64,000 bases of DNA from Streptomyces sp. NBC_01460 (GCF_036227405.1 NZ_CP109473.1:4712001-4776000); one strand, 5' to 3'. Positions 1 through 8,977 are shown, numbered from the stretch's first letter. Notes: generated by a model not told the origin, from the letters alone. Made by a program: numbers and translations.

Positions 1-946
1 CGCCGAACCGGAGCAGGTCGCGCCGTATCCGCGCATGGACCTCGGGCACGTTGAAGGCTGCCCGGCGCTCGGCTACGGCGCTGCTCTTCCTGTCCGGGTC
101 CGGCACGAGCTCGATGGCGAACGACCAGTGGTCCAGCTCGATCCCCGCGCCGACGAACGGGGCGTAGTCGCTGTAGACGACGTCGGGGTCGGCCTGTTGC
201 CGGCGGATCTCCTCGAGACGGGCCTCGGCCGCCGGAGGATCGGGGTGCACCTGGGCGCGGCCGATGGCCAGGAAGTAGAGGTGGTGCTCCGTGCGGTACC
301 GGTACACGGAGGCGACGGCGATCCAGCCGACGAGTACCAGCAGGGCGGTGAGGAGATGCCTGCTCCCGACGTCGACGTCACCGGACTGCTGGTGCAGTGC
401 GGTCCCGGAGAGGTTGATCGCGTTCCACAGGGCCCAGACGAGGAAGAACAGCAGCAGGAGTGTGACCGCTCCCCGCCCGGGACCGGGCCTGCGGTCGCCG
501 TCCGAGCGCTCCCGTTCTTCCCGGGCGGCCTTCAGCCTGTTGCCGAGTGTGTTCGCCACCCGGACGGACAGCACCAGCAGGAGGGGGACGAGGGCTCCAG
601 CCGTACTGACGGGGAGCATCAGCAGGGGCAGGGCGAGCAGGATCGCCGCACGCGTCGCCACTTCTCTGCGCGCGACCAGGCACTCCTTGAAGACCGCCGC
701 CAGATCCATTCCGTACGAAGGAGGGGGGATACGGTGCGGGTTCTCGCCGAGTTCCTTGATCACGGCATTTCGGAACCTGCGGTCCAGGTGGGCGGCGCCC
801 CGCAGATAGCCGGTGGCGTTCCCGCGCCGGTTCCCGGCCTGGGAACGGACCAGTTGCCGGAGCACGCTGTCGGGGGCCGAGGGCGGAGGGTCCGGTCGGC
901 GCGGTTCCGGGACGGGTGGAGGCGGTGGACCCTGAGGGTCGGTCAT
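1..946 (-). CDS. Multi-pass membrane protein, C-terminus cut by window edge
   Basis: The reading frame starts at ATG 946 and stays open to the left edge, so 315 residues are visible and the end is missing. The N-terminus is proline-rich (about residues 5-25). Hydrophobic stretches lie near residues 97-135 (two helices), 160-175 and 197-213, with an arginine/glutamate-rich loop between the pairs. The following soluble part contains YSDYAPFVGAG and LDHWSFAIEL, a pattern I associate with uncharacterised Streptomyces membrane proteins. It lies 58 bases downstream of the next minus-strand gene and is probably co-transcribed with it. No catalytic motif is visible and the function is unknown. Confidence 0.75.
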   Translation of the reverse strand, partial: MTDPQGPPPPPVPEPRRPDPPPSAPDSVLRQLVRSQAGNRRGNATGYLRGAAHLDRRFRNAVIKELGENPHRIPPPSYGMDLAAVFKECLVARREVATRAAILLALPLLMLPVSTAGALVPLLLVLSVRVANTLGNRLKAAREERERSDGDRRPGPGRGAVTLLLLFFLVWALWNAINLSGTALHQQSGDVDVGSRHLLTALLVLVGWIAVASVYRYRTEHHLYFLAIGRAQVHPDPPAAEARLEEIRRQQADPDVVYSDYAPFVGAGIELDHWSFAIELVPDPDRKSSAVAERRAAFNVPEVHARIRRDLLRFG

Positions 947-1004
947 GGGGGCCGGCTTTCCGACGGGACGAAGGGCCAGGGAGAGGTGCGGGTCGCGGGT
1001 GACG

Positions 1005-1811
1005 TCAGAGCTCGGCCGTGTCGCGCTCCGGCAGCCCGTGGTCAGCGGCGATCGGTTTCCAGAGCGTGAGGAAGTCTTCCTTGGAGCCGGTGGCGAGTTC
1101 GCTGCTGCGCACGCCCTTCCGGTACGAGGCGGTGCGGGGGACGGAGCCGGGCGAGCATCCCCGCGCGTCGTCGGCCCAGTCGGCGAACGCCCTGTCGGCG
1201 TCGGCCGAGTGCTGCCAGCCGGTGCGCAGACGGGCCGTCGCGAGTGAACCGGACGGGATCGCGCCCACGTCGAGCGCCGCGAGGTCGGTGATCAGGGCCT
1301 CGCGGCGGACGGCGGCGTCGTCCAGGCTCTGCCCGGCGGTGTCGACCGAGTCGTCCGAGGCGCAGGCTTCCACGGCGTTGACGGCGTCGATGACCTGCTG
1401 GCGGTCCGACTCGCTGCGCTCCAGGAGCGCGTCGACAGCCGTGGCCTGTGTGTCGGCCGAGGCGGTGGGCGGGTCCGACGGCTCAGGTTCCGGGGCCGTG
1501 GAACCCGGCACGACCCGTGACGGTGAGCCGGAGGACGAGGGGGCGGCGGTGTGGCCGGCCTCGGAGGCGGAGGGACGTACGACGTGGGCGACGGCCAGGA
1601 TCACGGCGGCGGCCACCAGCCCACCGCCCACCCCCAGCAGGAGGTACTTCTTCGGCCAGGTGGGGCGGCTGCTGCCCGGGTCGGGGCTCTGATCGGGGCC
1701 CGGCCCGCCGGGTGGCCCCGTACCGGCGTCGGACGCGCGTACCCAGCCGCCCGCGCCCCCGCGCGCGTGCTCGTCCCAGCGCATCGGTCCCGTGCTCCGG
1801 TTCTCGCTCAT
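1005..1811 (-). CDS. Single-pass membrane protein with extracytoplasmic helical domain
   Basis: 268 residues. A charged, glycine-rich cytoplasmic N-terminus is followed by one transmembrane helix (around YLLLGVGGGLVAAAVILAV), a Ser/Pro/Thr-rich linker and a mainly helical C-terminal domain with two cysteines (EACAS and RGCSP) that could form a disulfide outside the cell. ATG 1811 (MSENRS) is preferred because a G-rich ribosome site directly precedes it; an upstream in-frame start at 1850 would add 13 residues. It precedes the other membrane protein by 58 bases on the same strand, so the two may form a unit. I do not recognise the family. Confidence 0.7.
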   Translation of the reverse strand: MSENRSTGPMRWDEHARGGAGGWVRASDAGTGPPGGPGPDQSPDPGSSRPTWPKKYLLLGVGGGLVAAAVILAVAHVVRPSASEAGHTAAPSSSGSPSRVVPGSTAPEPEPSDPPTASADTQATAVDALLERSESDRQQVIDAVNAVEACASDDSVDTAGQSLDDAAVRREALITDLAALDVGAIPSGSLATARLRTGWQHSADADRAFADWADDARGCSPGSVPRTASYRKGVRSSELATGSKEDFLTLWKPIAADHGLPERDTAEL

Positions 1812-1939
1812 GAGCGCCCCCCGCCGCCGCAAGAGGGGCAACCATCCCATGCGCCACCGAGGGTGCCAATGGGGTCGCTGGGAAATGGCCGAAGACGGCC
1901 CTGCCTGCGATCGGACCGTGGCCTTCGGCGCACATGACA

Positions 1940-1973
1940 GCGGGGCCGGCTCCGTGATGGGAGCCGGCCCCGC
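1940..1973. terminator. 14-bp perfect hairpin downstream of the PRC-barrel gene
   Basis: Arms 1940-1953 and 1960-1973 pair perfectly (14 bp, mostly G/C) around a six-base loop. It lies 30 bases beyond the stop of the minus-strand PRC-barrel gene and before the next minus-strand start, so it probably ends that transcript. There is no U-tract, as is usual for Streptomyces. Confidence 0.7.
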
Positions 1974-2002
1974 CTCTGATCATGGTGCGCTGTGCGTCAG
2001 GG

Positions 2003-2356
2003 TCACGTGATGCGGTAGCTGTCGTAGTACGTGCCGACCTGGGCGTGATACCCCGGGTCACCCGCATGCTTGTGCTTGTCGAACTCCGGGGAGTCCTTGA
2101 TCTGGTCCTTGGTCAGGTCGACGAACACCTTCTTGTGCTCGGTGTCGATGCCCTTGACCGTGCCGGCCGGCAGGAGCACGTCCTTGCCGAAGATCCAGAC
2201 GCCGGTGTCGACGACCAGGTAGGCGGAGCCCACCTCGTCGGAGTGCTTGTCGACCTTGCCGATGCTGCCGTCCGTCGCCTCGACCGAGAATCCGGTCAGG
2301 TCGGCGCCCGCGGTGTGACCGCTCGTGGGCTGATAGCCCCACAGGTTGTCGCTCAT
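2003..2356 (-). CDS. PRC-barrel domain protein
   Basis: 117 residues. The core around residues 18-90 (LTGFSVEATDGSIGKVDK, then SAYLVVDTG and KDVLLPAGTVKGID) has the alternating beta pattern of PRC-barrel proteins, small beta barrels found in RimM and in photosynthetic reaction centre subunit H. Free-standing actinobacterial versions are often stress-related, but that role is inference. The start is supported by a strong GGAAGGAG ribosome site seven bases upstream. There is no signal peptide or membrane helix. It is monocistronic, with a hairpin terminator just downstream. Confidence 0.85.
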   Translation of the reverse strand: MSDNLWGYQPTSGHTAGADLTGFSVEATDGSIGKVDKHSDEVGSAYLVVDTGVWIFGKDVLLPAGTVKGIDTEHKKVFVDLTKDQIKDSPEFDKHKHAGDPGYHAQVGTYYDSYRIT

Positions 2357-2486
2357 TACTGGCTCCTTCCTCGACGGTTCGTTCGTCGCGGCCGATCCCC
2401 TCGTGATGAGGGTGAGTGCCGCTCAGATATTCGACTGCCCGCGTATTTCCGGTCCATGCCCGGAGCATTCCGGGAATGCGCGGAAA

Positions 2487-2528
2487 ACGCGGGTGGCGCG
2501 GGACCCGAAGGTCCCGCGCCACCCGCGT
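2487..2528. terminator. 19-bp perfect hairpin terminator
   Basis: Arms 2487-2505 and 2510-2528 are perfect 19-base complements around the tetraloop CGAA. It sits 20 bases past the stop of the hydrophobic-protein gene (minus strand), which it probably terminates, and upstream of the PRC-barrel gene. Confidence 0.85.
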
Positions 2529-2547
2529 CAGTGCTGTTCGAAGCCGT

Positions 2548-2715
2548 CTACCAGCGGTACCACCGGCCACGCTTGCCGCCGGTGGTCGACCGGGCGAAGA
2601 ATCCGACCAGCCAGATCACCAGCACGATGACGGCGATCCACCAGAGTGCCTTGAGTGCGAAACCGGCACCGAAAAGGATCAGGGCGAGCAGAAGAACGAG
2701 AAGCAGGGGAACCAT
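2548..2715 (-). CDS. Small hydrophobic membrane protein (55 aa)
   Basis: 55 residues, almost entirely hydrophobic, forming two closely spaced membrane helices (LLLVLLLALILFGAGF and WWIAVIVLVIWLVGFFA) and ending in a short basic tail (GGKRGRWYRW). ATG 2715 is chosen because GGAGG lies eight bases upstream; a longer reading from 2766 lacks this support. Proteins of this type are labelled 'hydrophobic protein' in Streptomyces and often accompany stress genes, which suits the PRC-barrel neighbour. The function is unknown. A GGCAAT-CA-ATTGCC palindrome at 2746-2759 lies in its promoter region. Confidence 0.75.
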   Translation of the reverse strand: MVPLLLVLLLALILFGAGFALKALWWIAVIVLVIWLVGFFARSTTGGKRGRWYRW

Positions 2716-2819
2716 TGTTATCAACCTCCGAGACAGCTGGTGCCCGGCAATCAATTGCCTACACACATGTGTTCGTGAAGAAAAAATAAGTGGGGTTCCC
2801 GTGCAGCTCGCGGCTCGGT

Positions 2820-4337
2820 TCAGACGCCCGCCGGTTCCTTCGCCGGGGCGTCGCCCGAGCCCGACGCCGCGGCCGGGCCGGTGGCGGCGACCGTGGAGGG
2901 GGACTGCTCCTGGGAGACGTTGAACTCCGTCAGCAGCGCCTTGCTGAAGCCGAAGAAGTACGTGGCGACGAATCCCGCGACGTAGCCGACGACCAGGCCG
3001 CCCGCGTAGATCGCGATCGTGGAGCCGAGGCCGTGGTTGCCGTCGAGAAGCGGGAACAGGGCCCAGCCGGACGGGCCGATGGCCGTCGAGCCGACCGAGT
3101 CGCCGAGCTGGTTGAACAGGCCCACGAAGCCGCCGCCGAACGCGCCGCCCACACAGGCCGTGATGAACGGGCGGCCCAGGGGGAGCGAGACGCCGTAGAT
3201 CAGGGGTTCGCCGACACCCAGCAGGCCCGCGGGCATGGCGGACCGGATGGTCCTGCGGATCGACTCGTTGCGGGGGAGGCGGAGGTAGACCGCGGCCGCG
3301 GCGCCGACCTGGCCCGCTCCGGCCATCGCGAGGATCGGGAGCAGGACCGTGAAGCCCTGCTGCTCGATCAGCGTCGTGTGGATCGGGATCAGGGCCTGGT
3401 GCAGGCCCAGCATCACCAGCGGCAGGAACAGGCCGCCCAGCAGGAAGCCCGCGCCCGCGCCGCCCGTGGAGAGCAGCCAGTCGGCGAACGTACCGATGGC
3501 GGAGGAGAGCTCACCGGCCACGTACATCAGGCCGAAGATCGTGACGAGCCCGGAGATCAGCACCGTGAGCGTCGGGGTGACCAGGACGTCCAGCGCCTCG
3601 GGGACCCAGCGGCGGCACCACTTCTCGACGTACACCGCGAGGACCGCAGCGCCGAGGGCGCCGAGAACGCCGCCCTGGCCGGGGGAGAGGGTCTGGCCGA
3701 AGGCGTCGATGTTCGCGACGCCGGGGAAGACGATGATCGCCGCGACCGCACCGCCGAGGATCGGCGTACCGCCGAACTCCTTCGCCGTGTTGTAGCCGAC
3801 GAAGACCGCGATCAGGGCCATGAAGCCGGACGCCATCGCCGCCAGCGCGGGGGTGACCGAGGGCAGCCAGCCGAGGTTCACCAGCAGGCCGTTGAGGCCG
3901 GCGATGATGCCGCAGCCGATCAGGGCGGGGATCAGCGGGACGAAGATGTTCGCGATCTTGCGCAGGAACAGCTTGAAGGGCGTGGCGTTCTTCGCCTTCT
4001 GCTGAGCCTTGAGTGCGGCGCCCTTGTCGGCCAGCTCCTCGGCGGTGTGGACGGGCGCGGGCGTCCCGGACGCCTTGCCCTCCTCGACGAGCTGTTCGAA
4101 CTCCGGGGTGACCCGGGCGACGGTGCCCGGCCCGAGGACGATCTGGTAGGTGTCGTCCTCGACCACGCCCATCACGGCGGGAATCGCCTTGAGGGCCTCG
4201 TCGTCGACGAGGGAGCGGTCGTGCAGGCCCAGCCGGAGCCGGGTCATGCAGTGGGCGATCGAGCTGACGTTCGCAGCGCCACCGACGAGCGGCAGGATCG
4301 CGGCGGCAGTGGCGCGGTTCTTGTCTTCAGTAGCCAT
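2820..4337 (-). CDS. murP: PTS EIIBC transporter, probably N-acetylmuramate-specific
   Basis: 505 residues. The N-terminal EIIB domain carries the phospho-accepting Cys30 (SSIAHCMTRLRL), followed by a Lys/Ala linker and an EIIC domain with about ten membrane helices, including MPAGLLGVGEPLIYGV, characteristic of the glucose-superfamily EIIC. No EIIA is fused, as in E. coli MurP, so phosphate must come from an EIIA encoded elsewhere. It would import MurNAc as MurNAc-6-phosphate. It is the last gene of the operon, 35 bases after murQ. Substrate choice rests on the MurQ and RpiR-type neighbours; another amino sugar or beta-glucoside is possible. The ATG at 4337 starts the EIIB domain correctly. 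Confidence 0.85.
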   Translation of the reverse strand: MATEDKNRATAAAILPLVGGAANVSSIAHCMTRLRLGLHDRSLVDDEALKAIPAVMGVVEDDTYQIVLGPGTVARVTPEFEQLVEEGKASGTPAPVHTAEELADKGAALKAQQKAKNATPFKLFLRKIANIFVPLIPALIGCGIIAGLNGLLVNLGWLPSVTPALAAMASGFMALIAVFVGYNTAKEFGGTPILGGAVAAIIVFPGVANIDAFGQTLSPGQGGVLGALGAAVLAVYVEKWCRRWVPEALDVLVTPTLTVLISGLVTIFGLMYVAGELSSAIGTFADWLLSTGGAGAGFLLGGLFLPLVMLGLHQALIPIHTTLIEQQGFTVLLPILAMAGAGQVGAAAAVYLRLPRNESIRRTIRSAMPAGLLGVGEPLIYGVSLPLGRPFITACVGGAFGGGFVGLFNQLGDSVGSTAIGPSGWALFPLLDGNHGLGSTIAIYAGGLVVGYVAGFVATYFFGFSKALLTEFNVSQEQSPSTVAATGPAAASGSGDAPAKEPAGV

Positions 4338-4372
4338 GGTGCGTGGTGCCTTGCTGTGCGGGGAGTGGAGCG

Positions 4373-5335
4373 TCAGGTGGTTCGGACGGCCGCGAGGGCG
4401 GCGCGGAGGTGGCCTCGGGAGTCGGCCAGGAGCGTGGCGGCGGTGGGGCCGTCGACCTCGCCGAGGATGGCGAGGATGGCGTTCTTCACCTCGCCGTCGG
4501 TGGCGGCGAGCGCCGCCTCGATCTCCTGGTCGGAGGCGCCGGTGGCGAGGGAGACGATCCGGCGGGAGCGGGCGCGCAGCTTCTCGTTGGAAGCGCGCAC
4601 GTCGACCATGAGGTTCCCGTACGTCTTGCCGAGCCGGATCATCGTGATCGTCGAGAGCATGTTGAGGACGAGCTTCTGCGCCGTGCCCGCCTTGAGGCGG
4701 GTGGAGCCGGTGAGCAGCTCGGGGCCGACGACGATCTCCAGGCCGTGCTCGGCCGCCGCCGCCAGCGCGGAGTCCGCGTTGCAGGAGAGGCCGAGGGTGA
4801 GCGCGCCCTTCGCGCGGGCGTGCTCGACGGCGCCGATCGCGTACGGGGTGCGGCCGGAGGCGGAGATCCCGACCACCGTGTCGTCGGCGGTGAGGCCCAG
4901 CTCGTCCAGATCGGCGGCGGCCAGCTCCTTGCTGTCCTCGGCGCCCTCGACCGCCTTGACCATGGCGGAGGGGCCGCCCGCGATGAGGCCGATGACCTCG
5001 GACGGGTCGGTGTTGAAGGTGGGCGGGCACTCGCTGGCGTCGAGCACACCGAGGCGGCCCGCGGTGCCGGCGCCCGCGTAGATCAGCCGGCCGCCCCGCG
5101 CCATGCGCGCGGCGGTGGCGTCGATCGCGGCGGCGATCTGCGGCAGCTTCTCGGCCACGGCGGCGGGGACGGTGGCGTCCTCGCCGTTCATGATGCGGGC
5201 GATCTCCTGCGTCGGCAGCTGGTCGATCTCGGCGAGCTCCGGCCGGAACGCCTCGGTGGTGAGGGTGGCCAGCTGGGCGCGCAGTTCGCCGTAGCCGCCG
5301 GGGGTGGCGGCGTCGGCGTCGGTGGTGGAGGTCAT
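4373..5335 (-). CDS. murQ: N-acetylmuramic acid 6-phosphate etherase
   Basis: 320 residues, the usual MurQ size. MurQ cleaves the lactyl ether of MurNAc-6-phosphate to give GlcNAc-6-phosphate and D-lactate, feeding recycled or environmental cell-wall sugar into GlcNAc catabolism. The SIS domain is visible: [19 protein letters not shown], the ECPPTF segment, [22 protein letters not shown], and [14 protein letters not shown], all typical of MurQ. The protein is cytosolic. It is the middle gene of a three-gene set, 59 bases after the RpiR-type regulator and 35 bases before the EIIBC gene, consistent with one transcript. No clear ribosome site precedes ATG 5335, but the start fits the family's N-terminus. 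Confidence 0.95.
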   Translation of the reverse strand: MTSTTDADAATPGGYGELRAQLATLTTEAFRPELAEIDQLPTQEIARIMNGEDATVPAAVAEKLPQIAAAIDATAARMARGGRLIYAGAGTAGRLGVLDASECPPTFNTDPSEVIGLIAGGPSAMVKAVEGAEDSKELAAADLDELGLTADDTVVGISASGRTPYAIGAVEHARAKGALTLGLSCNADSALAAAAEHGLEIVVGPELLTGSTRLKAGTAQKLVLNMLSTITMIRLGKTYGNLMVDVRASNEKLRARSRRIVSLATGASDQEIEAALAATDGEVKNAILAILGEVDGPTAATLLADSRGHLRAALAAVRTT

Positions 5336-5394
5336 GGACAACGCTCTGCTTTCTCGTACTCGTACGGTTCTGCGGGTGAGGGGGCCGGGCCGGG

Positions 5395-6312
5395 TCAGCG
5401 GCTGCGCGGGGTGTGGCGGTGGGCGAGTGCCTCGTAGGACGCGGACAGCGCGGGCGCGGCCGTCTCGTACGTCCGCTGGGCGACGCCTATGAAGAGGCAG
5501 TCGATCACGAGGAGCTGGCTCGTCCGGCTCGACATGGCGGCCGGGCGCAGCTCGCTCTCCCGGGCGGTGGACGTGGTCAGCACGTGGTCGGCGTACTGCG
5601 AGACCGGACCGTCGGGACGGCCGGTGATCGCGATCGTCGTGGCGCCGCGGTCGAAGGCGACCCGGAGCGGCTCGATGACGTCGACCGTGGAGCCCGAGTG
5701 GGTGATGGCGATGGCCACGTCGCCCGGGCGGAGCTGCACCGCGTTGGTCACGGCGAGGTGCGGGTCCATGTTGGCGTGGGCTATCAGGCCGATGCGGAGC
5801 AGCTTCTGCGCCAGGTCCTGGCCGACGAGGGAGGACGCGCCGACGCCGTAGATGTCGATGCGGCGCGCGGTCGCGGCGGCGGTCACGGCGGCCCCGAGCT
5901 GCACGGTGTCGAGACCGGCGGCGGTGTCGGCGAGGGTCTGCTGCTCGTCGTAGGCGAGCTTCGTGACGACGTCCGCGATGGGGTCGTCGACCGCGATGTC
6001 GGCGGTGACGGCGGGAGCGCGCCCGGACTGCTGGTGCGCGGCGAGGCCGGCGAGCGCGAGGCGCAGGTCCCGGTAGCCGGGGTAGCCCAGGAGACGGGCG
6101 GTGCGGACGACGGTCGCCTCGCTCGTGCCGGTGAGCTCGGCGAGACCGGTGACGGTGAGGGCGGCGCACCCCGCGGGATCCCCCGCCACCGCTTCGGCGA
6201 CCCGCTGCATGGAGCGGGTCATGGACGGAGCGAGTGTCCGCACCTTGGCCGCAAGCGCCGCGGGGGCGGGCGGGGAGTCCGCGTTGAAACTTTCCTTCAC
6301 AACATTGGTCAC
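5395..6312 (-). CDS. RpiR-family transcriptional regulator of the MurNAc operon
   Basis: 305 residues. An N-terminal HTH of the RpiR type (about residues 25-95, with [20 protein letters not shown]) precedes a SIS sugar-phosphate-binding domain (about 130-270, [24 protein letters not shown]). It most likely senses MurNAc-6-phosphate, like E. coli MurR, and represses its own operon. The start is GTG 6312, with another GTG at 6300; neither has a Shine-Dalgarno sequence, so a leaderless transcript is likely. An inverted repeat ends only three bases upstream of 6312 and is the probable operator. It is the first gene of the operon with murQ and the EIIBC gene. Confidence 0.9.
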   Translation of the reverse strand: MTNVVKESFNADSPPAPAALAAKVRTLAPSMTRSMQRVAEAVAGDPAGCAALTVTGLAELTGTSEATVVRTARLLGYPGYRDLRLALAGLAAHQQSGRAPAVTADIAVDDPIADVVTKLAYDEQQTLADTAAGLDTVQLGAAVTAAATARRIDIYGVGASSLVGQDLAQKLLRIGLIAHANMDPHLAVTNAVQLRPGDVAIAITHSGSTVDVIEPLRVAFDRGATTIAITGRPDGPVSQYADHVLTTSTARESELRPAAMSSRTSQLLVIDCLFIGVAQRTYETAAPALSASYEALAHRHTPRSR

Positions 6313-6330
6313 GATTGAAAGATATTTTCA
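6285..6330. promoter_or_regulatory. Probable RpiR operator overlapping the murR-type start
   Basis: TGAAA-N5-TTTCA at 6316-6330 is a perfect inverted repeat three bases upstream of the regulator's GTG. A second TGAAA-C-TTTCC at 6285-6295 lies within its first codons. Closely spaced TGAAA/TTTCA half-sites over a leaderless start suggest autorepression. Binding is inferred only. Confidence 0.55.
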
Positions 6331-6424
6331 GGGTTGTGTCCCGTCAACCCCCCTTTGGTCCCGACCTCTGAAGGATCAAGAACGTCGAGACCGGCCGCCT
6401 CGCGGGGCGGGGGACAATGGACGC

Positions 6425-6793
6425 ATGGAGTTGAACAGCCTGGAACAGGAGCTGCACACCGCGCGTGCGCTGGTGATGGCCGACCTCGTCGCGGGTGATG
6501 TCGCCGAGGCCGGGATCGTCTCGATGGTCGAGGACGCGGTGGCCCACCGGCGTTGGTGGGTCGAGCAGTGGCCCGAGGGCGTGTCGTTCGTCACGGGCCT
6601 CGTGGCGCAGGACGTCCAGGACGCCCTCCTGGAGCAGCACGGGCGGTGGCCGCTGTGCCCGGTGTGCACGGAGGAAGGGCCGCACGCCCTGGACGTCGAG
6701 CCGGAGCTCGGCCCCGATCCGCACTGGGTCTGCACCAAGGCGACCGTGTCCGTCGCGCGCGTCGGGGCGCTCGCCGAGGTGTTCGGCCGGTGA
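6425..6793 (+). CDS. Conserved hypothetical protein with cysteine motif
   Basis: 122 residues, soluble, acidic. The N-terminal half is helical and rich in Val/Asp. The C-terminal part has CPVC (about residue 79) and one more cysteine in WVCTK, with His in between, which could form a small metal site. The stop overlaps the GTG of the next gene in a GTGA arrangement, so the two are translationally coupled and probably work together. It is divergent from the MurNAc operon. I do not know the family's function. Confidence 0.75.
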   Translation: MELNSLEQELHTARALVMADLVAGDVAEAGIVSMVEDAVAHRRWWVEQWPEGVSFVTGLVAQDVQDALLEQHGRWPLCPVCTEEGPHALDVEPELGPDPHWVCTKATVSVARVGALAEVFGR

Positions 6794-7062
6794 CGGTCTA
6801 CATCGACCCGCCGACCTGGCCGGGGCACGGGCGCATGTGGTCGCACCTCGTCAGCGACGTGTCCTTCGAGGAACTGCACGCCTTCGCCGCCGCGATCGGC
6901 TGCCCGCCCCGCGCCTTCGAGCGCGACCACTACGACGTGCCCGAGGCGCGCTACGCGGACGCGGTGCGCGCCGGTGCGCGTGAGGTCGGGTCGAAGGAGA
7001 TCGTGCGCCGGATCACCGAGGCGGGACTGAGGCGGCCGAAGGGGCGGCCTGTTCCTGGCTGA
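6790..7062 (+). CDS. DUF4031 domain protein
   Basis: 90 residues from GTG 6790, overlapping the preceding stop by four bases. The sequence MTVYIDPPTWPGHGRMWSHL, with FERDHYDVPEARYADAV further on, matches the DUF4031 pattern as I know it. Asp, His and Tyr are concentrated in conserved-looking positions, which hints at an enzyme or metal-binding role, but the function is unknown. The last 50 bases overlap the 3' end of the convergent MFS gene, an unusually long convergent overlap. Confidence 0.85.
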   Translation: MTVYIDPPTWPGHGRMWSHLVSDVSFEELHAFAAAIGCPPRAFERDHYDVPEARYADAVRAGAREVGSKEIVRRITEAGLRRPKGRPVPG

Positions 7063-8305
7063 TCCGCGCCGGGGCCCCCGCGATCCGCCGGGACGGCGCA
7101 CCACCGTGCAGCCGCAGCGAGACCACCACGGCGGCCAGGCCCAGGACCAGCATCCCGGCGCCCGCCCACGCGGTGGCCCGGAAACCGAAGTCCGCGTCGA
7201 TCACGGCGCCGCCCAGCCACGGGCCGCTGGTGTTGCCCAGGTTGAACGCGGCCGTGGTCGTCGCTCCCGCCAGCGTCGGGGCCACCCCCGCGACGTTGAA
7301 CATCCGGGCGTTGAGCGCCGGAGCCGTGTAGAACGCGGACAGCCCGAGCAGGAACGCCAGGACGACGACGGCGACCTGGTTGGAGGCGAACAGGGCCAGC
7401 GCCACGAGGAAGACCGTGGAGGCGCTGATGCCGCTCAGCAGCACCCCGAAGAGATGCGCGTCCGCGACCCGCCCGCCGATCGTCGTACCGATCAGCGCGC
7501 CGACGCCGAAGAGCCCGAGCACCCACGGCACCCAGCCCGAGCTCAGGCCGGCCACGTCCGTCAGCAGCGGCGCGAGGTAGCTGAACGCGCAGAACACACC
7601 GCCGGCGGCGAGGGCCGTGATGATGATCGACAGCCACACCTGGCGGTCCTTGTAGATCGCGACCTCGCGCCCCAGCTGCGGCTTCTCGTCCGGCAGCGGG
7701 ATGCGCGGGATGCGGGTGACGACGCCGACCAGAGCGACGGCGGACGCGGCGCCCACCGACCAGAACGCCGAGCGCCAGCCGAAGCTCTCCCCGAGGAACG
7801 CGCCGAGCGGCACGCCCAGCACATTGGCGATCGACAGCCCGCCGATCATCACGGCCATGGCCTTGGCCCGCGCGTTCACCGGCACCATCGCGATGGCGAC
7901 CGCGGCGCCGACCGCCCAGAAACCGGCGCACGCCAGCGCGCTCACCACCCGGGAGACGAACAGCACGTCGTACGTCGGCGCCAGCGCGCCGGCGACCTGG
8001 CCCAGCCCGAAGACCGAGATGAGCGCGATGAGGGTCGTACGCCGTGGCAGCCGCAGCGTGGCGACGGCCAGCAGCGGGGCGCCCACCACCATGCCGATCG
8101 CGAAGGCGGATATGAGGAGTCCGGCCTTCGGTATGGACACGTCCATGTCGTCGGCGATGGGCGGCAGCAGCCCGGACAGCATGAACTCACTGGTACCGAG
8201 GGCGAAGACCGAGAGGCCGAGGATGTAGACGGCCATCGGCATACGGGCGCGGCTGGAAGCAGAGTCGGGCATGACAGTGGCCAACAGTGCTTTCGTCCCT
8301 GTCAT
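7013..8305 (-). CDS. MFS drug exporter, DHA1 (Cmx/CmlR-like) type
   Basis: 430 residues with 12 predicted membrane helices. Motifs include LGTSEFMLSGLLPPIADDM in helix 1, typical of the chloramphenicol/arabinose-efflux-like group, and ATLRLPRRTTL in the helix 2-3 loop. It probably exports small drugs or sugars by proton antiport. ATG 8305 lies only nine bases after the HD-hydrolase stop with AGGGGA just before it, implying translational coupling; ATG 8272 (MPDSAS) is an alternative that would remove 11 residues. The 3' end overlaps DUF4031 on the other strand by 50 bases. The substrate cannot be told from sequence. Confidence 0.85.
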   Translation of the reverse strand: MTGTKALLATVMPDSASSRARMPMAVYILGLSVFALGTSEFMLSGLLPPIADDMDVSIPKAGLLISAFAIGMVVGAPLLAVATLRLPRRTTLIALISVFGLGQVAGALAPTYDVLFVSRVVSALACAGFWAVGAAVAIAMVPVNARAKAMAVMIGGLSIANVLGVPLGAFLGESFGWRSAFWSVGAASAVALVGVVTRIPRIPLPDEKPQLGREVAIYKDRQVWLSIIITALAAGGVFCAFSYLAPLLTDVAGLSSGWVPWVLGLFGVGALIGTTIGGRVADAHLFGVLLSGISASTVFLVALALFASNQVAVVVLAFLLGLSAFYTAPALNARMFNVAGVAPTLAGATTTAAFNLGNTSGPWLGGAVIDADFGFRATAWAGAGMLVLGLAAVVVSLRLHGGAPSRRIAGAPARISQEQAAPSAASVPPR

Positions 8306-8314
8306 TCCCCTGTC

Positions 8315-8977
8315 TCAGTGGGTGAGCAGCTCCAGTTCCGTGGTCAGGTTCTGCCGGGCCCTTGCTTCCCATTCCGCCGCACCCTGGGGCGTACGGAACA
8401 GCCGGGGCAGCTCCAGCAGCTGCCGCAGCACGGCGGCCCGGCCCTCCGTGAAGGCGTCGTCGGGGACGAAGCCGTACTCCTCGCGCACCTGCGCCGCGTA
8501 CGCCGCGTACTCCTTGGGGGCCGACGCGAGGATCGCGAGATCCGCGTCGCACAGCACCTCGCCGTTGGTGTCGCCGTCCGCCGGGTCGTGCGTGACGGTG
8601 AGCCGGACCAGGCGCGCGACCTCGGCCGTCCCGGCGTCGGGGACGCCCGCCTCCGGCAGGGCACGCTCGGCCAGCGCGGCGCTGCGCTCCTCGTTCTCGG
8701 AGCGGTCGGGCCGGTAGACGGCGTCGTGGAACCAGACGGCGAGGCGCACGAGGTCCGGGTCGGCCGCGTGGCCGGCGAGGGTGTCGACGCGGTCCAGGAC
8801 CTGCGCGAGGTGGGCGGTGGTGTGGTAGCGCCGCTGGGGTTCGGCCCAGCGTGCGAGAAGGGCGTCGGCGTAGGGCAGGGGGTCGGGACCCGGCCCGCCG
8901 CGTGCCGCGAGCAGGGCCTCGCTCCAGCGGTCACGGAGCGCGGAGGTGGCGGACGTGTCGGGGGCGCTGTCGCTCAT
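8315..8977 (-). CDS. HD-domain metal-dependent phosphohydrolase-like protein
   Basis: 220 residues. The HD-type metal ligands are visible in order: RRYHTTAHLAQVL, then VWFHDAVY, and later DADLAIL. This matches a family of small predicted metal-dependent HD hydrolases that carry no second domain. The substrate is unknown; nucleotides or phosphate esters are usual for the fold. The protein is cytosolic, with no signal peptide. It is the first gene of a two-gene unit with the MFS exporter nine bases downstream. The ATG at 8977 starts a short Ser/Thr-rich extension before the domain. Confidence 0.85.
   Translation of the reverse strand: MSDSAPDTSATSALRDRWSEALLAARGGPGPDPLPYADALLARWAEPQRRYHTTAHLAQVLDRVDTLAGHAADPDLVRLAVWFHDAVYRPDRSENEERSAALAERALPEAGVPDAGTAEVARLVRLTVTHDPADGDTNGEVLCDADLAILASAPKEYAAYAAQVREEYGFVPDDAFTEGRAAVLRQLLELPRLFRTPQGAAEWEARARQNLTTELELLTH

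Noticed and set aside
2790..5081. A 763-codon plus-strand open frame
   Set aside because: It runs opposite the EIIBC and murQ genes, and the product is charged low-complexity sequence.
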